A stretch of 64,000 nt of DNA from Methanomicrobiaceae archaeon (GCA_029762625.1 JARVGI010000001.1:409108-473107); one strand, 5' to 3'. Positions 36,321 to 45,121 are shown, counted from the stretch's first letter. Notes: generated from the sequence alone by a model not told the origin. Made by a program: numbers and translations.

Positions 36321-38825
36321 ATGAACGCTTCAGAAGAATTCGAGGTTACTGTGAAGGAAGCCACGCACGAGGACGCGGGGCGCGGCATCGCACGAGTCAG
36401 CACCGATGTGATGCGGGCGCTCGGTCTCGTCAGCGGCGATGTGATCGAAATAAAGGGGAGAAAGAAGGCCGGGGCGATTGTCTGGCCGGGCCTGCCCCAG
36501 GACACCGGCAAAGCGATCGTCAGGATCGACGGGGTCGTCAGGGGCAATGCCCAGACGGGCATTGACGAAAAAGTGACCATCCGCAAGCTGGAAGCGGGGT
36601 ACGCGGAGAAGGTCGTGATCCAGCCGACGCAGCCCATCCGCCTGCAGGGCGGGGAGCAGTACCTCGCACGCCTGCTGCAGGGAAGGCTGATTTCCGAGGG
36701 GCAGGCACTCAGGATCAATATTCTTGGAAATCCGCTCACCTTCGTCATCTCGAAGGTGACGCCCAAGGGTATAGCCGTCTTCGGCCCCAATACCTGGGTG
36801 GAGCTCAAAGAGACACCCTACCAGCCAGAAGAGGGGGAGAGAAAGGAGATCCCCGATGTGCATTACGAGGATATCGGGGGGCTGGGACGGGAACTGGAGA
36901 TGGTGCGGGAGATGATCGAACTCCCGCTCCGCCACCCCGAGCTCTTCGAACGCATCGGGATCGAACCGCCGAAGGGCGTGCTGCTGTACGGGCCCCCCGG
37001 CACCGGCAAGACCCTCATCGCCAAAGCGGTGGCAAACGAGGTGGACGCCCATTTCATCAACCTCTCCGGCCCCGAGATCATGAGCAAATACTACGGGGAA
37101 AGCGAGGAGCGCCTGCGCGAAGTGTTCAATGAAGCGCAGGAGAACGCCCCGGCAATCATCTTCATCGACGAGATCGATTCCATCGCCCCGAAACGTGAAG
37201 AGACGCGGGGCGAGGTCGAGCGCCGCGTCGTCGCCCAGCTGCTCGCCCTGATGGACGGCTTGAAGACCCGGGGGCAGGTGATGGTGATCGCCGCCACCAA
37301 CATCCCGGATGTCATCGATCCGGCACTGCGCCGGGGAGGGCGGTTCGACCGTGAGATCGAGATCGGCATTCCGGACACCAAGGGCCGGCTCGAGATCTTC
37401 CAGGTGCACACGAGAGGCGTGCCCCTCGACCTGGACAGGGTCACGCTCACCGACAGAGACCGGCAGACGCTCGGAGAGGGGGCCGGCGAAAAGCAGGAGG
37501 AGGAGCTGAAGAGGAAATATTTCCTTGACCCGTACGCGGAGATGACCCACGGGTTTGTCGGCGCCGACATCGCCCTGCTCGTCAAGGAATCGGCGATGCA
37601 CGCCCTTCGGAAGGTGCTGCCGTCGGTCAGGATGGAGGAGGAGATCCCGATGCATGTGCTCGAGGATCTGAAAGTAACCAGGGATGACTTCGAGGAAGCG
37701 CTCAAGCACGTGGAGCCGAGTGCGATGCGCGAGGTGCTCGTGGAGATCCCCGATGTCTCATGGGAAGATATCGGCGGGCTCGAAGAGGTCAAGGAGGAGC
37801 TTCTTGAGGCGGTGGAATGGCCGCTGAAGTACCCGGACGTCTTTGCGAGGATGGAGACCAAACCACCGAGCGGCATTCTGCTCTTCGGACCCCCCGGTAC
37901 GGGAAAGACCCTGCTCGCCAAGGCCGTTGCCAACAAGGGCGGCATCAATTTCATCTCCGTAAAAGGGCCCGAACTCCTCTCCAAGTGGGTCGGCGAGTCC
38001 GAGCGCGGCGTGCGGCAGATGTTTCGCAAGGCGCGCCAGGCGGCCCCGTCGATCATCTTCTTCGACGAACTCGATGCGCTCGTGCCCAAACGGGGCACCT
38101 ACATGGGGTCGTCGCATGTCACCGAGAGCGTGGTGAGCCAGATCCTCACGGAACTGGACGGGCTCGAGGAACTGCACAACGTGATGGTCCTTGGCGCCAC
38201 CAACCGGCCCGACCTGATCGACGAGGCGCTGATGCGGCCGGGACGGCTCGACCGCCTCATCTACGTGATCCCCCCCGACAGGGAAGGGAGGAAAAAGATT
38301 TTCGAGGTCTATCTTCGCCATGCGGAGACCATGCTCGCACTGGACGTCAGCATCGACGAGCTTGCCGACCGGACCGAGGGCTACGTCGGCGCAGATATCG
38401 AGTCGCTCGTCCGGGAGGCCAAACTGGGCGCGATGCGTGAATTTATCGGCATGATGGCGGAGAAGACCGAGGAGGAACGCCGGGATGCCCTGCAGAACGT
38501 CCGCGTGACCCGCGGCCACTTCGAGGAGGCGATGAAAAAGGTCAGGGGATCGCTGGACCGTGACCGGATCGAGGAATACGAGCGCAAAGCGTGGGAGATC
38601 ACCTATAATGCTGATCAGCGCTCGGTACTCGAGAAGGCCGTCGCCGCGATAAAAAGGGCGGAGTTCGGCAAACCGGAGAAGGAAACGCAACGCCAGCTCG
38701 CAGACCAGCTGCGGAGCGCCGTGTACGCGAGGAAAAAGGACTTCGCACGGATCGGCGATCTCACCGAAGAGCTGGAGCGCGAACTCGGGAAAGTGAGCAT
38801 GAAGGCCGTTCCCAAGGCGTATTAG
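36321..38825 (+). CDS. cdc48: CDC48/VAT-type AAA+ ATPase
   Basis: An 834-residue unfoldase: N domain (about 1-180), D1 ATPase with [17 protein letters not shown] and [13 protein letters not shown]2 ATPase with [17 protein letters not shown] and [10 protein letters not shown]. It extracts and unfolds proteins for degradation. Two oddities: D1 has an acidic and lysine-rich insert at about 373-406 ([19 protein letters not shown] region) before MTHGFVGAD, and there is an 80-residue charged helical tail after the usual D2 end. Start at ATG 36321 because GGAGAT lies six bases upstream; a TATA-like TTTTTATAC lies at about 36267. GTG 36291 is an alternative start. Confidence 0.93.
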   Translation: MNASEEFEVTVKEATHEDAGRGIARVSTDVMRALGLVSGDVIEIKGRKKAGAIVWPGLPQDTGKAIVRIDGVVRGNAQTGIDEKVTIRKLEAGYAEKVVIQPTQPIRLQGGEQYLARLLQGRLISEGQALRINILGNPLTFVISKVTPKGIAVFGPNTWVELKETPYQPEEGERKEIPDVHYEDIGGLGRELEMVREMIELPLRHPELFERIGIEPPKGVLLYGPPGTGKTLIAKAVANEVDAHFINLSGPEIMSKYYGESEERLREVFNEAQENAPAIIFIDEIDSIAPKREETRGEVERRVVAQLLALMDGLKTRGQVMVIAATNIPDVIDPALRRGGRFDREIEIGIPDTKGRLEIFQVHTRGVPLDLDRVTLTDRDRQTLGEGAGEKQEEELKRKYFLDPYAEMTHGFVGADIALLVKESAMHALRKVLPSVRMEEEIPMHVLEDLKVTRDDFEEALKHVEPSAMREVLVEIPDVSWEDIGGLEEVKEELLEAVEWPLKYPDVFARMETKPPSGILLFGPPGTGKTLLAKAVANKGGINFISVKGPELLSKWVGESERGVRQMFRKARQAAPSIIFFDELDALVPKRGTYMGSSHVTESVVSQILTELDGLEELHNVMVLGATNRPDLIDEALMRPGRLDRLIYVIPPDREGRKKIFEVYLRHAETMLALDVSIDELADRTEGYVGADIESLVREAKLGAMREFIGMMAEKTEEERRDALQNVRVTRGHFEEAMKKVRGSLDRDRIEEYERKAWEITYNADQRSVLEKAVAAIKRAEFGKPEKETQRQLADQLRSAVYARKKDFARIGDLTEELERELGKVSMKAVPKAY

Positions 38826-38858
38826 GCAGGGAGCCGGCGCACCGGGTTCGTGCCCTGC

Positions 38859-38896
38859 GGGTGGTTTGCACGAAGAATACCCACCCCGCCTTTTTT
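38859..38896 (+). terminator. Probable terminator of cdc48
   Basis: An imperfect hairpin (GGGTGG ... CCCACCC) is followed directly by six T at 38891-38896, about 35 nt beyond the cdc48 stop. Archaeal termination relies on the T-run; the hairpin is incidental support. Confidence 0.45.
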
Positions 38897-39047
38897 CAAC
38901 CCCGATTGCCGGTGAGCGATCCGCAACCGAACGCGGCAATCCCTCTCCCGGCCTGCTGCGGCAATGCAGCCCTCGCAGGTGTCGCCGGGAAGTAGGCAGA
39001 GTTATTAAGCAGGACTCATGATACAACGGATTGAACAGCACGAGTTG

Positions 39048-39950
39048 ATGGTCATGCTAACCCTTCACGAATATCTCGACACCTGTGCCTGTGCAGGCGA
39101 TCTCGCCTCGCTCATTACCGTGATCGCCGAACAGGCGGTTCCCATCAGGAATGCATTTCTCACCAATCAGTCCTACGCCACCTCGAGAAACGTCTCGGGG
39201 GAGCAGCAGGCAGCGATGGACACCTGGTCCGACGGACACCTGACGGAGGTCTACCGCAGTTCCGGGCTGGTTGCGGCGCTCGGGTCGGAAGAGCAAAAGG
39301 ATATCGTCAATTTCCCCGATGCCACGGGCAGGTACGCCGTCGTGATGGACCCGCTCGACGGGTCGTCGCTGATCCAGACAAATCTCGCCGTGGGCACCAT
39401 CATCGGCATATTCGACGATGGAACGGTCATGCAAAAGGGGAAGAACCTCAAAGCCGCCCTCTACATGATCTACGGGCCGATGACCACCCTCACCCTGACG
39501 GTGGGCGAGGGGGTGGCAATCTTTGCGATGAACGAGCAGGACGAGTACCTCCTCCTCGATGGTGACGTCAGAATGCCGGAAGGCAATCTCTATGCCAGCG
39601 GCGGGTTGAAAAAGGACTGGAAGGACAGGCATGCCCGGTTCATCGACACGGTCGAGCAGAGGGGATTCAAACTCCGGTATTCCGGGTCATTCGTGGCGGA
39701 TTTCCACCAGGTCCTGAAATACGGTGGATTTTACTGCTACCCCGCGCTCGAGGGGAAACCGGAGGGGAAACTCAGGCTGCTGTTCGAGGCGTACCCCATC
39801 GGCTTCATCGCCGCCCAGGCAGGCGGGGCGATCAGCGACGGCGCCCGGAACCTGCTCGACGTGGAACCGGCATCGCTGCACCAGCGGACTCCCATCTACG
39901 TGGGAAGCAGCGGTGTCATTGAATTGATGGAAGGCATCCTCTCCGGCTAG
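39048..39950 (+). CDS. Fructose-1,6-bisphosphatase, class I
   Basis: A protein of about 300 residues with the class I signature VVMDPLDGSSLIQTNLAVGTI, an earlier DTWSDGH region, the substrate site LYASGG, and the late RLLFEAYPIGFIAAQAGG motif. It dephosphorylates fructose 1,6-bisphosphate in gluconeogenesis. The frame begins at ATG 39018, but a TATA-like GTTATTAAG at 39001 would place the transcript start near 39030, so ATG 39048 (or 39054) is preferred. Only 12 nt separate it from an archaeal-type FBPase gene, which is unusual. Confidence 0.9.
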   Translation: MVMLTLHEYLDTCACAGDLASLITVIAEQAVPIRNAFLTNQSYATSRNVSGEQQAAMDTWSDGHLTEVYRSSGLVAALGSEEQKDIVNFPDATGRYAVVMDPLDGSSLIQTNLAVGTIIGIFDDGTVMQKGKNLKAALYMIYGPMTTLTLTVGEGVAIFAMNEQDEYLLLDGDVRMPEGNLYASGGLKKDWKDRHARFIDTVEQRGFKLRYSGSFVADFHQVLKYGGFYCYPALEGKPEGKLRLLFEAYPIGFIAAQAGGAISDGARNLLDVEPASLHQRTPIYVGSSGVIELMEGILSG

Positions 39951-39962
39951 TGCAGTGATACT

Positions 39963-41066
39963 ATGCAGGATGTAACCATCTCAGTAATCAAGGCCGAAAT
40001 CGGGGGGCTCGTGGGCACCTCGCGCGTCCATCCCGAACTCCTTGAGAAGGCGTCGCGGTTGCTGAAGAACGCCGAGGGCGACCTGCTCATCGATTCATTC
40101 GTGACCCATGCGGGTGATGAACTCGAATTCATCATGACGCACAGAAACGGTACCGAGGACCCAGAAATCCACGGCCTTGCCTGGAGCGTGTTTCTCGAAT
40201 GCACCGAGACCGCAAAGAACCTCCGCCTCTTCGGCGCAGGCAACGACATGCTCTCCGGCGGATTCGGCGACAATGTCAAAGACACGGTGCCGGGATCCGC
40301 CGAACTGGAGTTTGCGGAGCGGGAGAGCGAGCCGGTCCTCATCTTCATGGCGGATAAGATCCGTCCGGGATCCTGGAACTACCATCTCTACAGGATGTTT
40401 GCGGATCCCTTCACTACACCGGGACTGATACTGGACCCCGCTCTGGCCGGCGGGTTTGCCTTCGAGGTGCACGATTGTGTCGACGGCCGGACCATCACCC
40501 TCGCCACGCCGACCGAGAGCTATGCCCTTCTCGCCTATATCGGGGCGCCGTCCCGCTACGTGGTGCGCAGGGTCCGGCGCCGGGCAGAGGGGGAGGAGAT
40601 CGCCGCGGTCACCAGCGACCTGCGCACCGACCGTATCGGCGGCCGGTATACCGGGAAAGACGACCCGGTGATGATCGTCCGGGCCCAGGACGGGTTTCCG
40701 GCAACCGGCGAACTTCTCGAGCCGTTTGCCTCGCCCGCCATCGTCGCGGGATGGATGCGGGGGTCGCACCACGGCCCGCTGATGCCCGTGGCCCTGTACG
40801 ATGCAAACTGCACGAGGTTCGACGGGCCCCCGAGGGTTGCCTGCCTGGGCTTTCAGGTCGCAGACGGCCGGCTCGTCGGCCCGGTGGATATGTTCGACGA
40901 CCCCGGATTCGACCGGGCCCGTGACCGCTGCCACGAGATCGCCGATATACTGCGGGTGCACGGGCCGTTTGAACCCCACCGTCTCCCCCTGGCGGAACTG
41001 GAACCGGGCGCGCTGGATCATGTCGAGGAGGAGTTCGGGAAGAGGTGGAAGCCCCTTCCCCGGTGA
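39963..41066 (+). CDS. Divergent FBP aldolase/phosphatase (class V FBPase) family protein
   Basis: A 367-residue protein that aligns end to end with archaeal fructose-bisphosphate aldolase/phosphatase: RYVGKDDPVMIVRAQ-like GRYTGKDDPVMIVRAQ with catalytic-type Y229, K232, D233, D234, then FDGPPRVACLGFQ and HGPFEPHRLP. Yet residues that bind metal in characterised members, as I recall them, differ: Asp12 is Glu12, His19 is Thr19, the second Asp of the DD pair is Glu53 (AGDELEF), and Gln of AGQD is Asn94 (AGND). D131 is kept (MADK). It may have altered activity or regulate the class I enzyme encoded 12 nt upstream. Confidence 0.82.
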   Translation: MQDVTISVIKAEIGGLVGTSRVHPELLEKASRLLKNAEGDLLIDSFVTHAGDELEFIMTHRNGTEDPEIHGLAWSVFLECTETAKNLRLFGAGNDMLSGGFGDNVKDTVPGSAELEFAERESEPVLIFMADKIRPGSWNYHLYRMFADPFTTPGLILDPALAGGFAFEVHDCVDGRTITLATPTESYALLAYIGAPSRYVVRRVRRRAEGEEIAAVTSDLRTDRIGGRYTGKDDPVMIVRAQDGFPATGELLEPFASPAIVAGWMRGSHHGPLMPVALYDANCTRFDGPPRVACLGFQVADGRLVGPVDMFDDPGFDRARDRCHEIADILRVHGPFEPHRLPLAELEPGALDHVEEEFGKRWKPLPR

Positions 41067-41226
41067 AATGCCGCCGGGTTTGTGGTCCGGGATCTGCGCG
41101 TTCGGGCGGGCCGTCCCCGGACACGGCGGTACAATGCCTCCCGTCCGGCAGACAGCCCCGAACCCGGCGGAAATCGGGCGTTTGTCGGGCGAGGGGAACC
41201 ATTATGTAGATTCGATCACTATATAA

Positions 41227-41469
41227 ATGAAGATGGTAAACAGTATCGTCTTGCCCATAAAAAAAGTATTTGCGCTTGTTGATTCTAAAATTATCGTCGA
41301 AATAAAGGATGACGGCCGCAAACTGCAGGGGCGTCTCGTCGCCGTGGATGAACATCTCAACATCCATATGGACCAGACGATCGAGTTTGCCGGTGACCAG
41401 CGCGGCAGGACTCTCGGCAACGTGGTGATACGCGGGAGCAATATACTGGCTATCGCACCGGCAGTCTGA
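41227..41469 (+). CDS. Sm-like (Lsm) RNA-binding protein
   Basis: An 80-residue Lsm protein with the Sm1 region KLQGRLVAVDEHLNIHMD and Sm2 motif GNVVIRGSNILAI. Archaeal Lsm proteins form heptamer rings that bind U-rich RNA. Start uncertain: ATG 41227 lies directly behind a TATA-like CTATATAA, so either an earlier box around 41200-41208 drives it or a later in-frame TTG is used. It is followed after 6 nt by a winged-helix gene, likely in the same transcript. Confidence 0.88.
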   Translation: MKMVNSIVLPIKKVFALVDSKIIVEIKDDGRKLQGRLVAVDEHLNIHMDQTIEFAGDQRGRTLGNVVIRGSNILAIAPAV

Positions 41470-41475
41470 GGTCCC

Positions 41476-41817
41476 ATGCCAGATATCGTTGAGGAGGCAT
41501 TCAAGGCTATCCAGTCGCATCCCGAAGGGGTGCTGCAGAGCGATCTCTGGAAAATTCTGGCTATCGACAGCCGGAAGTGCTCGCGGGTCGTCAAAAAGCT
41601 CCTGGATGCGGACCTTATCGAGCGTATCGAATACCGCGATGAAGGGATAAAAACCTACAAACTGCGTGCGAAAAAACGCTCCGTCGACCCGTCGCTCCTC
41701 CTTGCAGGCGAGGACCTGATCCCCTGCATCGGCTGTGAAGAGGAATGCGAGCCCGAGGAGTGCTCCTCGCTCATGGACTGGATGTACCAGCTGGCGATCG
41801 AAGAGATCGGTGAATAG
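41476..41817 (+). CDS. Winged-helix protein with C-terminal cysteine cluster (TFE-beta/RPC39-like)
   Basis: A 113-residue protein. Residues about 5-65 form a winged helix (GVLQSDLWKILAIDSRKCSRVVKKL, then IEYRDEGIKTYKLR as wing). The tail has C84, C87, C91 and C96 (CIGCEEECEPEEC) followed by SSLMDWMYQL. One winged helix plus a four-Cys cluster ending in a Leu/Trp helix is the layout I know from archaeal TFE-beta and the C-terminus of human RPC39, which carry an Fe-S cluster. That makes a TFE-beta role attractive, but a MarR-like regulator with a metal site is also possible. It sits behind the Lsm gene. Confidence 0.55.
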   Translation: MPDIVEEAFKAIQSHPEGVLQSDLWKILAIDSRKCSRVVKKLLDADLIERIEYRDEGIKTYKLRAKKRSVDPSLLLAGEDLIPCIGCEEECEPEECSSLMDWMYQLAIEEIGE

Positions 41818-41874
41818 TACTCACCCGAGATTTCGAAATCTTCATTGCGTGGCACCTGCCAACACCTTTTTTGT

Positions 41875-42396
41875 TTGTCTACTCGTGCGGCACGCGATTC
41901 CGGCACCAGCAACCTGGTCGCAACGCTCCTGCTCGTTGCAATCGTGATGGTCCTTGCATTGCTCGTACTGCCCCTCCTCCAGCTGCCGGTGCTGGCGTGG
42001 AGCGATCCCGGGCCCCCGGCGGTGTTCAGGATCGTAGGGGTATCCCACTCCGATCGGCCCGAAGGGGCCGCGCCCAACTACGACAGCCGCATCGTGCTCG
42101 TGCATGCAGGCGATACGCCGTTTGAAAACGATCTCCTCGCCGCCGAGATCTACGTCGGGGGCCGCCTCCAGAACTGCCGGATCATCACCTTAAACGGGCA
42201 CCTTTTTATCACTACCGTCCATCTCGGCGTGCAGACGCTCTCGGGAATGGGCTGCCAGACCAATCTCTGGCGCCCGGGGGAAAAGATCGCCCTCGATCTC
42301 TCCGACGGAACAATCCATCCCGGCGACCGCGTGCGGGTGGACATCATCTATACGCCGGACAATGCGGTCATTTCCCGGGATTCCTGCATCGCATAA
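41875..42396 (+). CDS. Archaeal type IV pilin-like protein
   Basis: A 173-residue protein with a class III signal peptide: short basic leader MSTRAAR, then DSGTSNLVATLLLVAIVMVLALLVL, matching the pilin N-terminal domain that is cut ahead of the hydrophobic helix by the prepilin peptidase. The remainder is beta-rich with two cysteines (QNCRIIT, GMGCQT). The TTG at 41875 is the likely start because it gives the normal leader length; no ATG is available. It may be a pilin or minor surface filament protein. No ATPase or platform gene lies nearby. Confidence 0.68.
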   Translation: MSTRAARDSGTSNLVATLLLVAIVMVLALLVLPLLQLPVLAWSDPGPPAVFRIVGVSHSDRPEGAAPNYDSRIVLVHAGDTPFENDLLAAEIYVGGRLQNCRIITLNGHLFITTVHLGVQTLSGMGCQTNLWRPGEKIALDLSDGTIHPGDRVRVDIIYTPDNAVISRDSCIA

Positions 42397-42495
42397 CCGG
42401 AAACCGCAGGGCGGACCCCCATGCACCCTGCATCCGGCGCGGGGCCGCACCGTGACGTCATCTTTTTTCTCCCATCAAGGCCAACTCCACCGTGC

Positions 42496-43173
42496 ATGCC
42501 CCCGCCCCTCACCCCCCGCCGGCACCAGGCGGCCCTCAGGGCACAGGAGGCGGTGCGCTGCCGCTGCATCCCGCACCGCACGCTTGCGCCGGAAGATATC
42601 CATTCGCTGGCAGGAGCGGATGTCTCCTATACCGGTTCGTGCGCCTGCGCCGCAGTGGTGGTGGCATCCTTCCCCGATCTCGCACCCATCGAATGCGCCA
42701 CGGCGGTGACAATAATCCGTTTTCCTTATGCGCCGGGATTCTTTGCATTCAGGGAGGGGCCGGCCCTCCTCAAGGCGTTTCATTCGCTGACAACGCGTCC
42801 CGACATCGCCATGCTCAACGGCCACGGCTATGCCCACCCGCGGCGAATCGGTCTCGCCACCCATATCGGCGTGCTGCTCGACCTCCCCACCGTGGGGGTG
42901 GCCGGGCGTCCTCTCGTGGGCACCTTCCGAGAGCCGGGCCCGGACCCGGGGGCGACGGAACCGCTGGTGTTCGAGGGGGAACAGATTGGGCTGGCACTGC
43001 GCACACGGACCGCAAGCAGGCCGATCATCCTGTCGGCGGGGCACCGGACCGACCTTGCTCTCGCAGAGGAGATCGTGGCGGCGACACTCAGGGGCGGCCG
43101 CATGCCCCTGCCGCTCCTCGAGGCGCACCGGTGCGCAGCCGCCCTCAGGGCGGCGGTCGTGCACGGGCGGTGA
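42496..43173 (+). CDS. nfi: Endonuclease V family protein with altered active site
   Basis: A 225-residue protein with the endonuclease V framework: AGADVSYT (D42), FPYAPGFFAFREGPAL (E87), GHGYAHPRRIG (H114). Endonuclease V cuts beside deoxyinosine or inosine. In the family the metal-binding Asp sits in a VDGHG motif; here it is LNGHG, Asn108. The conserved Lys of GVAK is Gly137 (GVAGRP). Mutating those residues in the bacterial enzyme impairs cleavage, so this protein may bind without cutting or use another metal arrangement. The ATG 42496 start matches family length; the frame opens at 42421. Confidence 0.83.
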   Translation: MPPPLTPRRHQAALRAQEAVRCRCIPHRTLAPEDIHSLAGADVSYTGSCACAAVVVASFPDLAPIECATAVTIIRFPYAPGFFAFREGPALLKAFHSLTTRPDIAMLNGHGYAHPRRIGLATHIGVLLDLPTVGVAGRPLVGTFREPGPDPGATEPLVFEGEQIGLALRTRTASRPIILSAGHRTDLALAEEIVAATLRGGRMPLPLLEAHRCAAALRAAVVHGR

Positions 43174-43194
43174 TGCGCGGGGCCCCCGCACGCG

Positions 43195-43527
43195 TCATTG
43201 CGGCGGGCGCACCTCCCCGCGCACCCACCCGAGATACGCCCCGCTCCCTGCCGTGACCGGGACGGCGATGATTTCAGGAATGTCATACGGGTGCATCTCC
43301 CGTATCGCCTGCTCCACTGCATCGAAGAGCGGCGCAACGGTCTTGATGAACAGCAGGTCCTCGTCATCACTCGCGAGCCCCCCCTCCCACCGGTACATCG
43401 AATGCACCGATTGCCGGTTCACGCAGGCAGCAAGCCTGTCATCGAGAAGGGCGCGGGCGATATCGCCGGATGCCGCCCGCGGCGCCGTGCAGAGGACGAC
43501 GATGGGTTCGAAAGAGCCCTCATCCAT
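43195..43527 (-). CDS. cutA: CutA-family divalent ion tolerance protein
   Basis: A 110-residue protein of normal CutA length, forming a ferredoxin-like trimer: VVLCTAPRAA, ALLDDRLAACVN, SMYRWEGG and HPYDIPEIIAVPV are the family's conserved parts. CutA is linked to copper and divalent ion tolerance, with a poorly known mechanism. Start at ATG 43527 (MDEGSF); an in-frame ATG at 43560 is the alternative. It converges on the endonuclease V gene with 21 nt between stops. Confidence 0.9.
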   Translation of the reverse strand: MDEGSFEPIVVLCTAPRAASGDIARALLDDRLAACVNRQSVHSMYRWEGGLASDDEDLLFIKTVAPLFDAVEQAIREMHPYDIPEIIAVPVTAGSGAYLGWVRGEVRPPQ

Positions 43528-43622
43528 AGCCCCGCGTGGTGCCGGACACGAGATGAACATTTCGCCGGGCGGATTTGCCCGACCGCAAGCTACATACCGT
43601 CCGGACGAAAAGGAACCTTCTC

Positions 43623-44120
43623 ATGCGTATCGGGATCATGGCCGACACCCACGACAACCTGCCGCTCATCGCCCGGGCGGTGATGCGGATGAACGAGGAG
43701 GCAGTGGACCTCGTGCTGCACGCCGGGGATTTCGTCTCCCCCTTCGTGATACCCGCGCTCTCGGAGCTCGACGCCCCCCTGACCGGGGTGTTCGGCAATA
43801 ATGACGGCGACCGGCAGCTTCTCGCCAGAAAATGCAGCGGATACGAGAAGATCGAGATCCGGGGCGCGTTTGCCCATATCGTTGCGGACGGGCTGGCCAT
43901 CGGGATGCTCCATGGCGATGACGACGCCCTCCTCGAAGCACTGGTGGACCGGTGCGGGTTTGACGTGGTGGTCCATGGCCACACGCACATTGCCGCGATC
44001 AGGCGTGCGGGATCGACGCTCACCATCAATCCGGGAGAGGTCTGCGGGTACCTCACCGGCAGATCGACGGTGGCGCTCCTCGATACCGGCACGCGGGAAG
44101 GCCGGATCCTGTCACTCTGA
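43623..44120 (+). CDS. YfcE/MJ0936-type phosphodiesterase
   Basis: A 165-residue calcineurin-fold phosphoesterase with all metal motifs: MADTHDN, LHAGDFVS, GNNDGD, LHGDDD and HGHTHIA. Related archaeal and bacterial proteins hydrolyse phosphodiester bonds with Mn2+ or Ni2+. Physiological substrate unknown. Start at ATG 43623 (MRIGIMADTHD), the usual N-terminus for the family; a TATA-like TACATACC lies about 30 nt upstream. Confidence 0.9.
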   Translation: MRIGIMADTHDNLPLIARAVMRMNEEAVDLVLHAGDFVSPFVIPALSELDAPLTGVFGNNDGDRQLLARKCSGYEKIEIRGAFAHIVADGLAIGMLHGDDDALLEALVDRCGFDVVVHGHTHIAAIRRAGSTLTINPGEVCGYLTGRSTVALLDTGTREGRILSL

Positions 44121-44176
44121 CACCCGTCCGGGGCTGCAGGGAAGCGTATTTATGCTCCCAGAACCAGATCCATCCT

Positions 44177-44314
44177 ATGCCCGTCTGCAAGGACTGCATG
44201 TATTTCAAAACCGGAAAAGGAGATGCCGGCGAGTGCGAAATCACCGGGCCGACAGAACCGGACAGGGATGCCCAGAGGTGCCCGTCACGGACCTTCCGCC
44301 CGAAACAATCCTGA
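44177..44314 (+). CDS. Very small Cys-rich protein (45 aa)
   Basis: A 45-residue protein with four cysteines (MPVCKDCMYF, GECEITGP, QRCPSRTF), a probable zinc or iron site. The TATA-like CGTATTTAT at 44150-44158 is about 25 nt ahead of the ATG, consistent with a leaderless gene. The shape recalls tiny Cys-rich subunits that accompany glycyl-radical or corrinoid enzymes, but no partner is present. Family not recognised. It is too short for ordinary ORF filters. Confidence 0.6.
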   Translation: MPVCKDCMYFKTGKGDAGECEITGPTEPDRDAQRCPSRTFRPKQS

Positions 44315-44428
44315 TCGAGGCCGATCCCGGCCTGCAATCGCGAGTGCAAGGCCGCGCCGCTGCGCAGAGGTGCGATGCGAAAGATTCAAGCGTCTCTGCA
44401 CCGATTTCACCACAGGGGAAGCCGGATC

Positions 44429-44608
44429 ATGGCATGCGAGCACTGCAAATCCGAATCGGCCAGAGGCACACCCACGTGCCCGTTTTGCGGCGAGGAGCTC
44501 TACCGGACGAAACGAAGGGAGCAGCTGCTGTACTACCTCCTCGTCGCCGGTATCTTTGCCGCGCTCCTCTTCTTCTTCCTCACCATGAGGAACCTCCCCA
44601 TCTTCTGA
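44429..44608 (+). CDS. Zinc-ribbon single-pass membrane protein
   Basis: A 59-residue protein: an N-terminal zinc ribbon (CEHCKSES then CPFCGEEL) followed by a single membrane helix (YLLVAGIFAALLFFFLTM). The ribbon should face the cytosol. Start at ATG 44429 with GGGGAAG ahead. Part of a run of three small metal-binding or membrane proteins between the phosphodiesterase and DUF99 genes. Confidence 0.6.
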   Translation: MACEHCKSESARGTPTCPFCGEELYRTKRREQLLYYLLVAGIFAALLFFFLTMRNLPIF

Positions 44609-44725
44609 TCTCCCGGCACGATGCGCACCCGGATAAGCCGCGGAGGTCCGGGTTCGCAGGGAACCGCGATTTTTTCGACGCTTGCATACCTATTTATCCG
44701 GCGGATCCCGAGCTTACTTTCACAG

Positions 44726-45094
44726 ATGCAGGTGAACCTCAAACGCTACGGCCTCTATCTTCTCCGCTGGCAGTTGAGCACGCCGATCCTTGCGGGAGTC
44801 GGCATCATCCTCGTCGCCATGGGCCAGGTCGTCTCGGCGGTCATCGCCAACCTCATCGGGGGACTGATCTTTTTCTGGGTCGACCGATTTATTTTCACCT
44901 CGGATGCGCTCGACGCCCAGTGGGAGGTGAAGGATGCCGTGGTCTGCGTGGACTGCGGGCGGGTCAGCAGGGGCTATCGCCTCGTAAAAACGAAAAACTA
45001 CGACCGGAGCAGGGACAGGGAGCCTGAATTCCGGTGCGAGGAGTGCTCGATTGCAAAATCACGCAGGCTGAAGGAGCAGGGCTTCGACCATTAG
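44726..45094 (+). CDS. Membrane protein with C-terminal zinc ribbon
   Basis: A 122-residue protein with two membrane helices (LSTPILAGVGIILVAMG, VIANLIGGLIFFWVDRFIF) then a cytosolic ribbon with CVDCG and CEEC. Start at ATG 44726 (MQVNLKRYG), since a TATA-like CTATTTATC lies about 30 nt upstream; the frame extends to 44621. The sequence looks well conserved (GYRLVKTKNYDR) but I know no assigned function. Confidence 0.6.
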   Translation: MQVNLKRYGLYLLRWQLSTPILAGVGIILVAMGQVVSAVIANLIGGLIFFWVDRFIFTSDALDAQWEVKDAVVCVDCGRVSRGYRLVKTKNYDRSRDREPEFRCEECSIAKSRRLKEQGFDH

Positions 45095-45121
45095 CGTCGA
45101 AAAACGCCGGTTCATTCTGCG

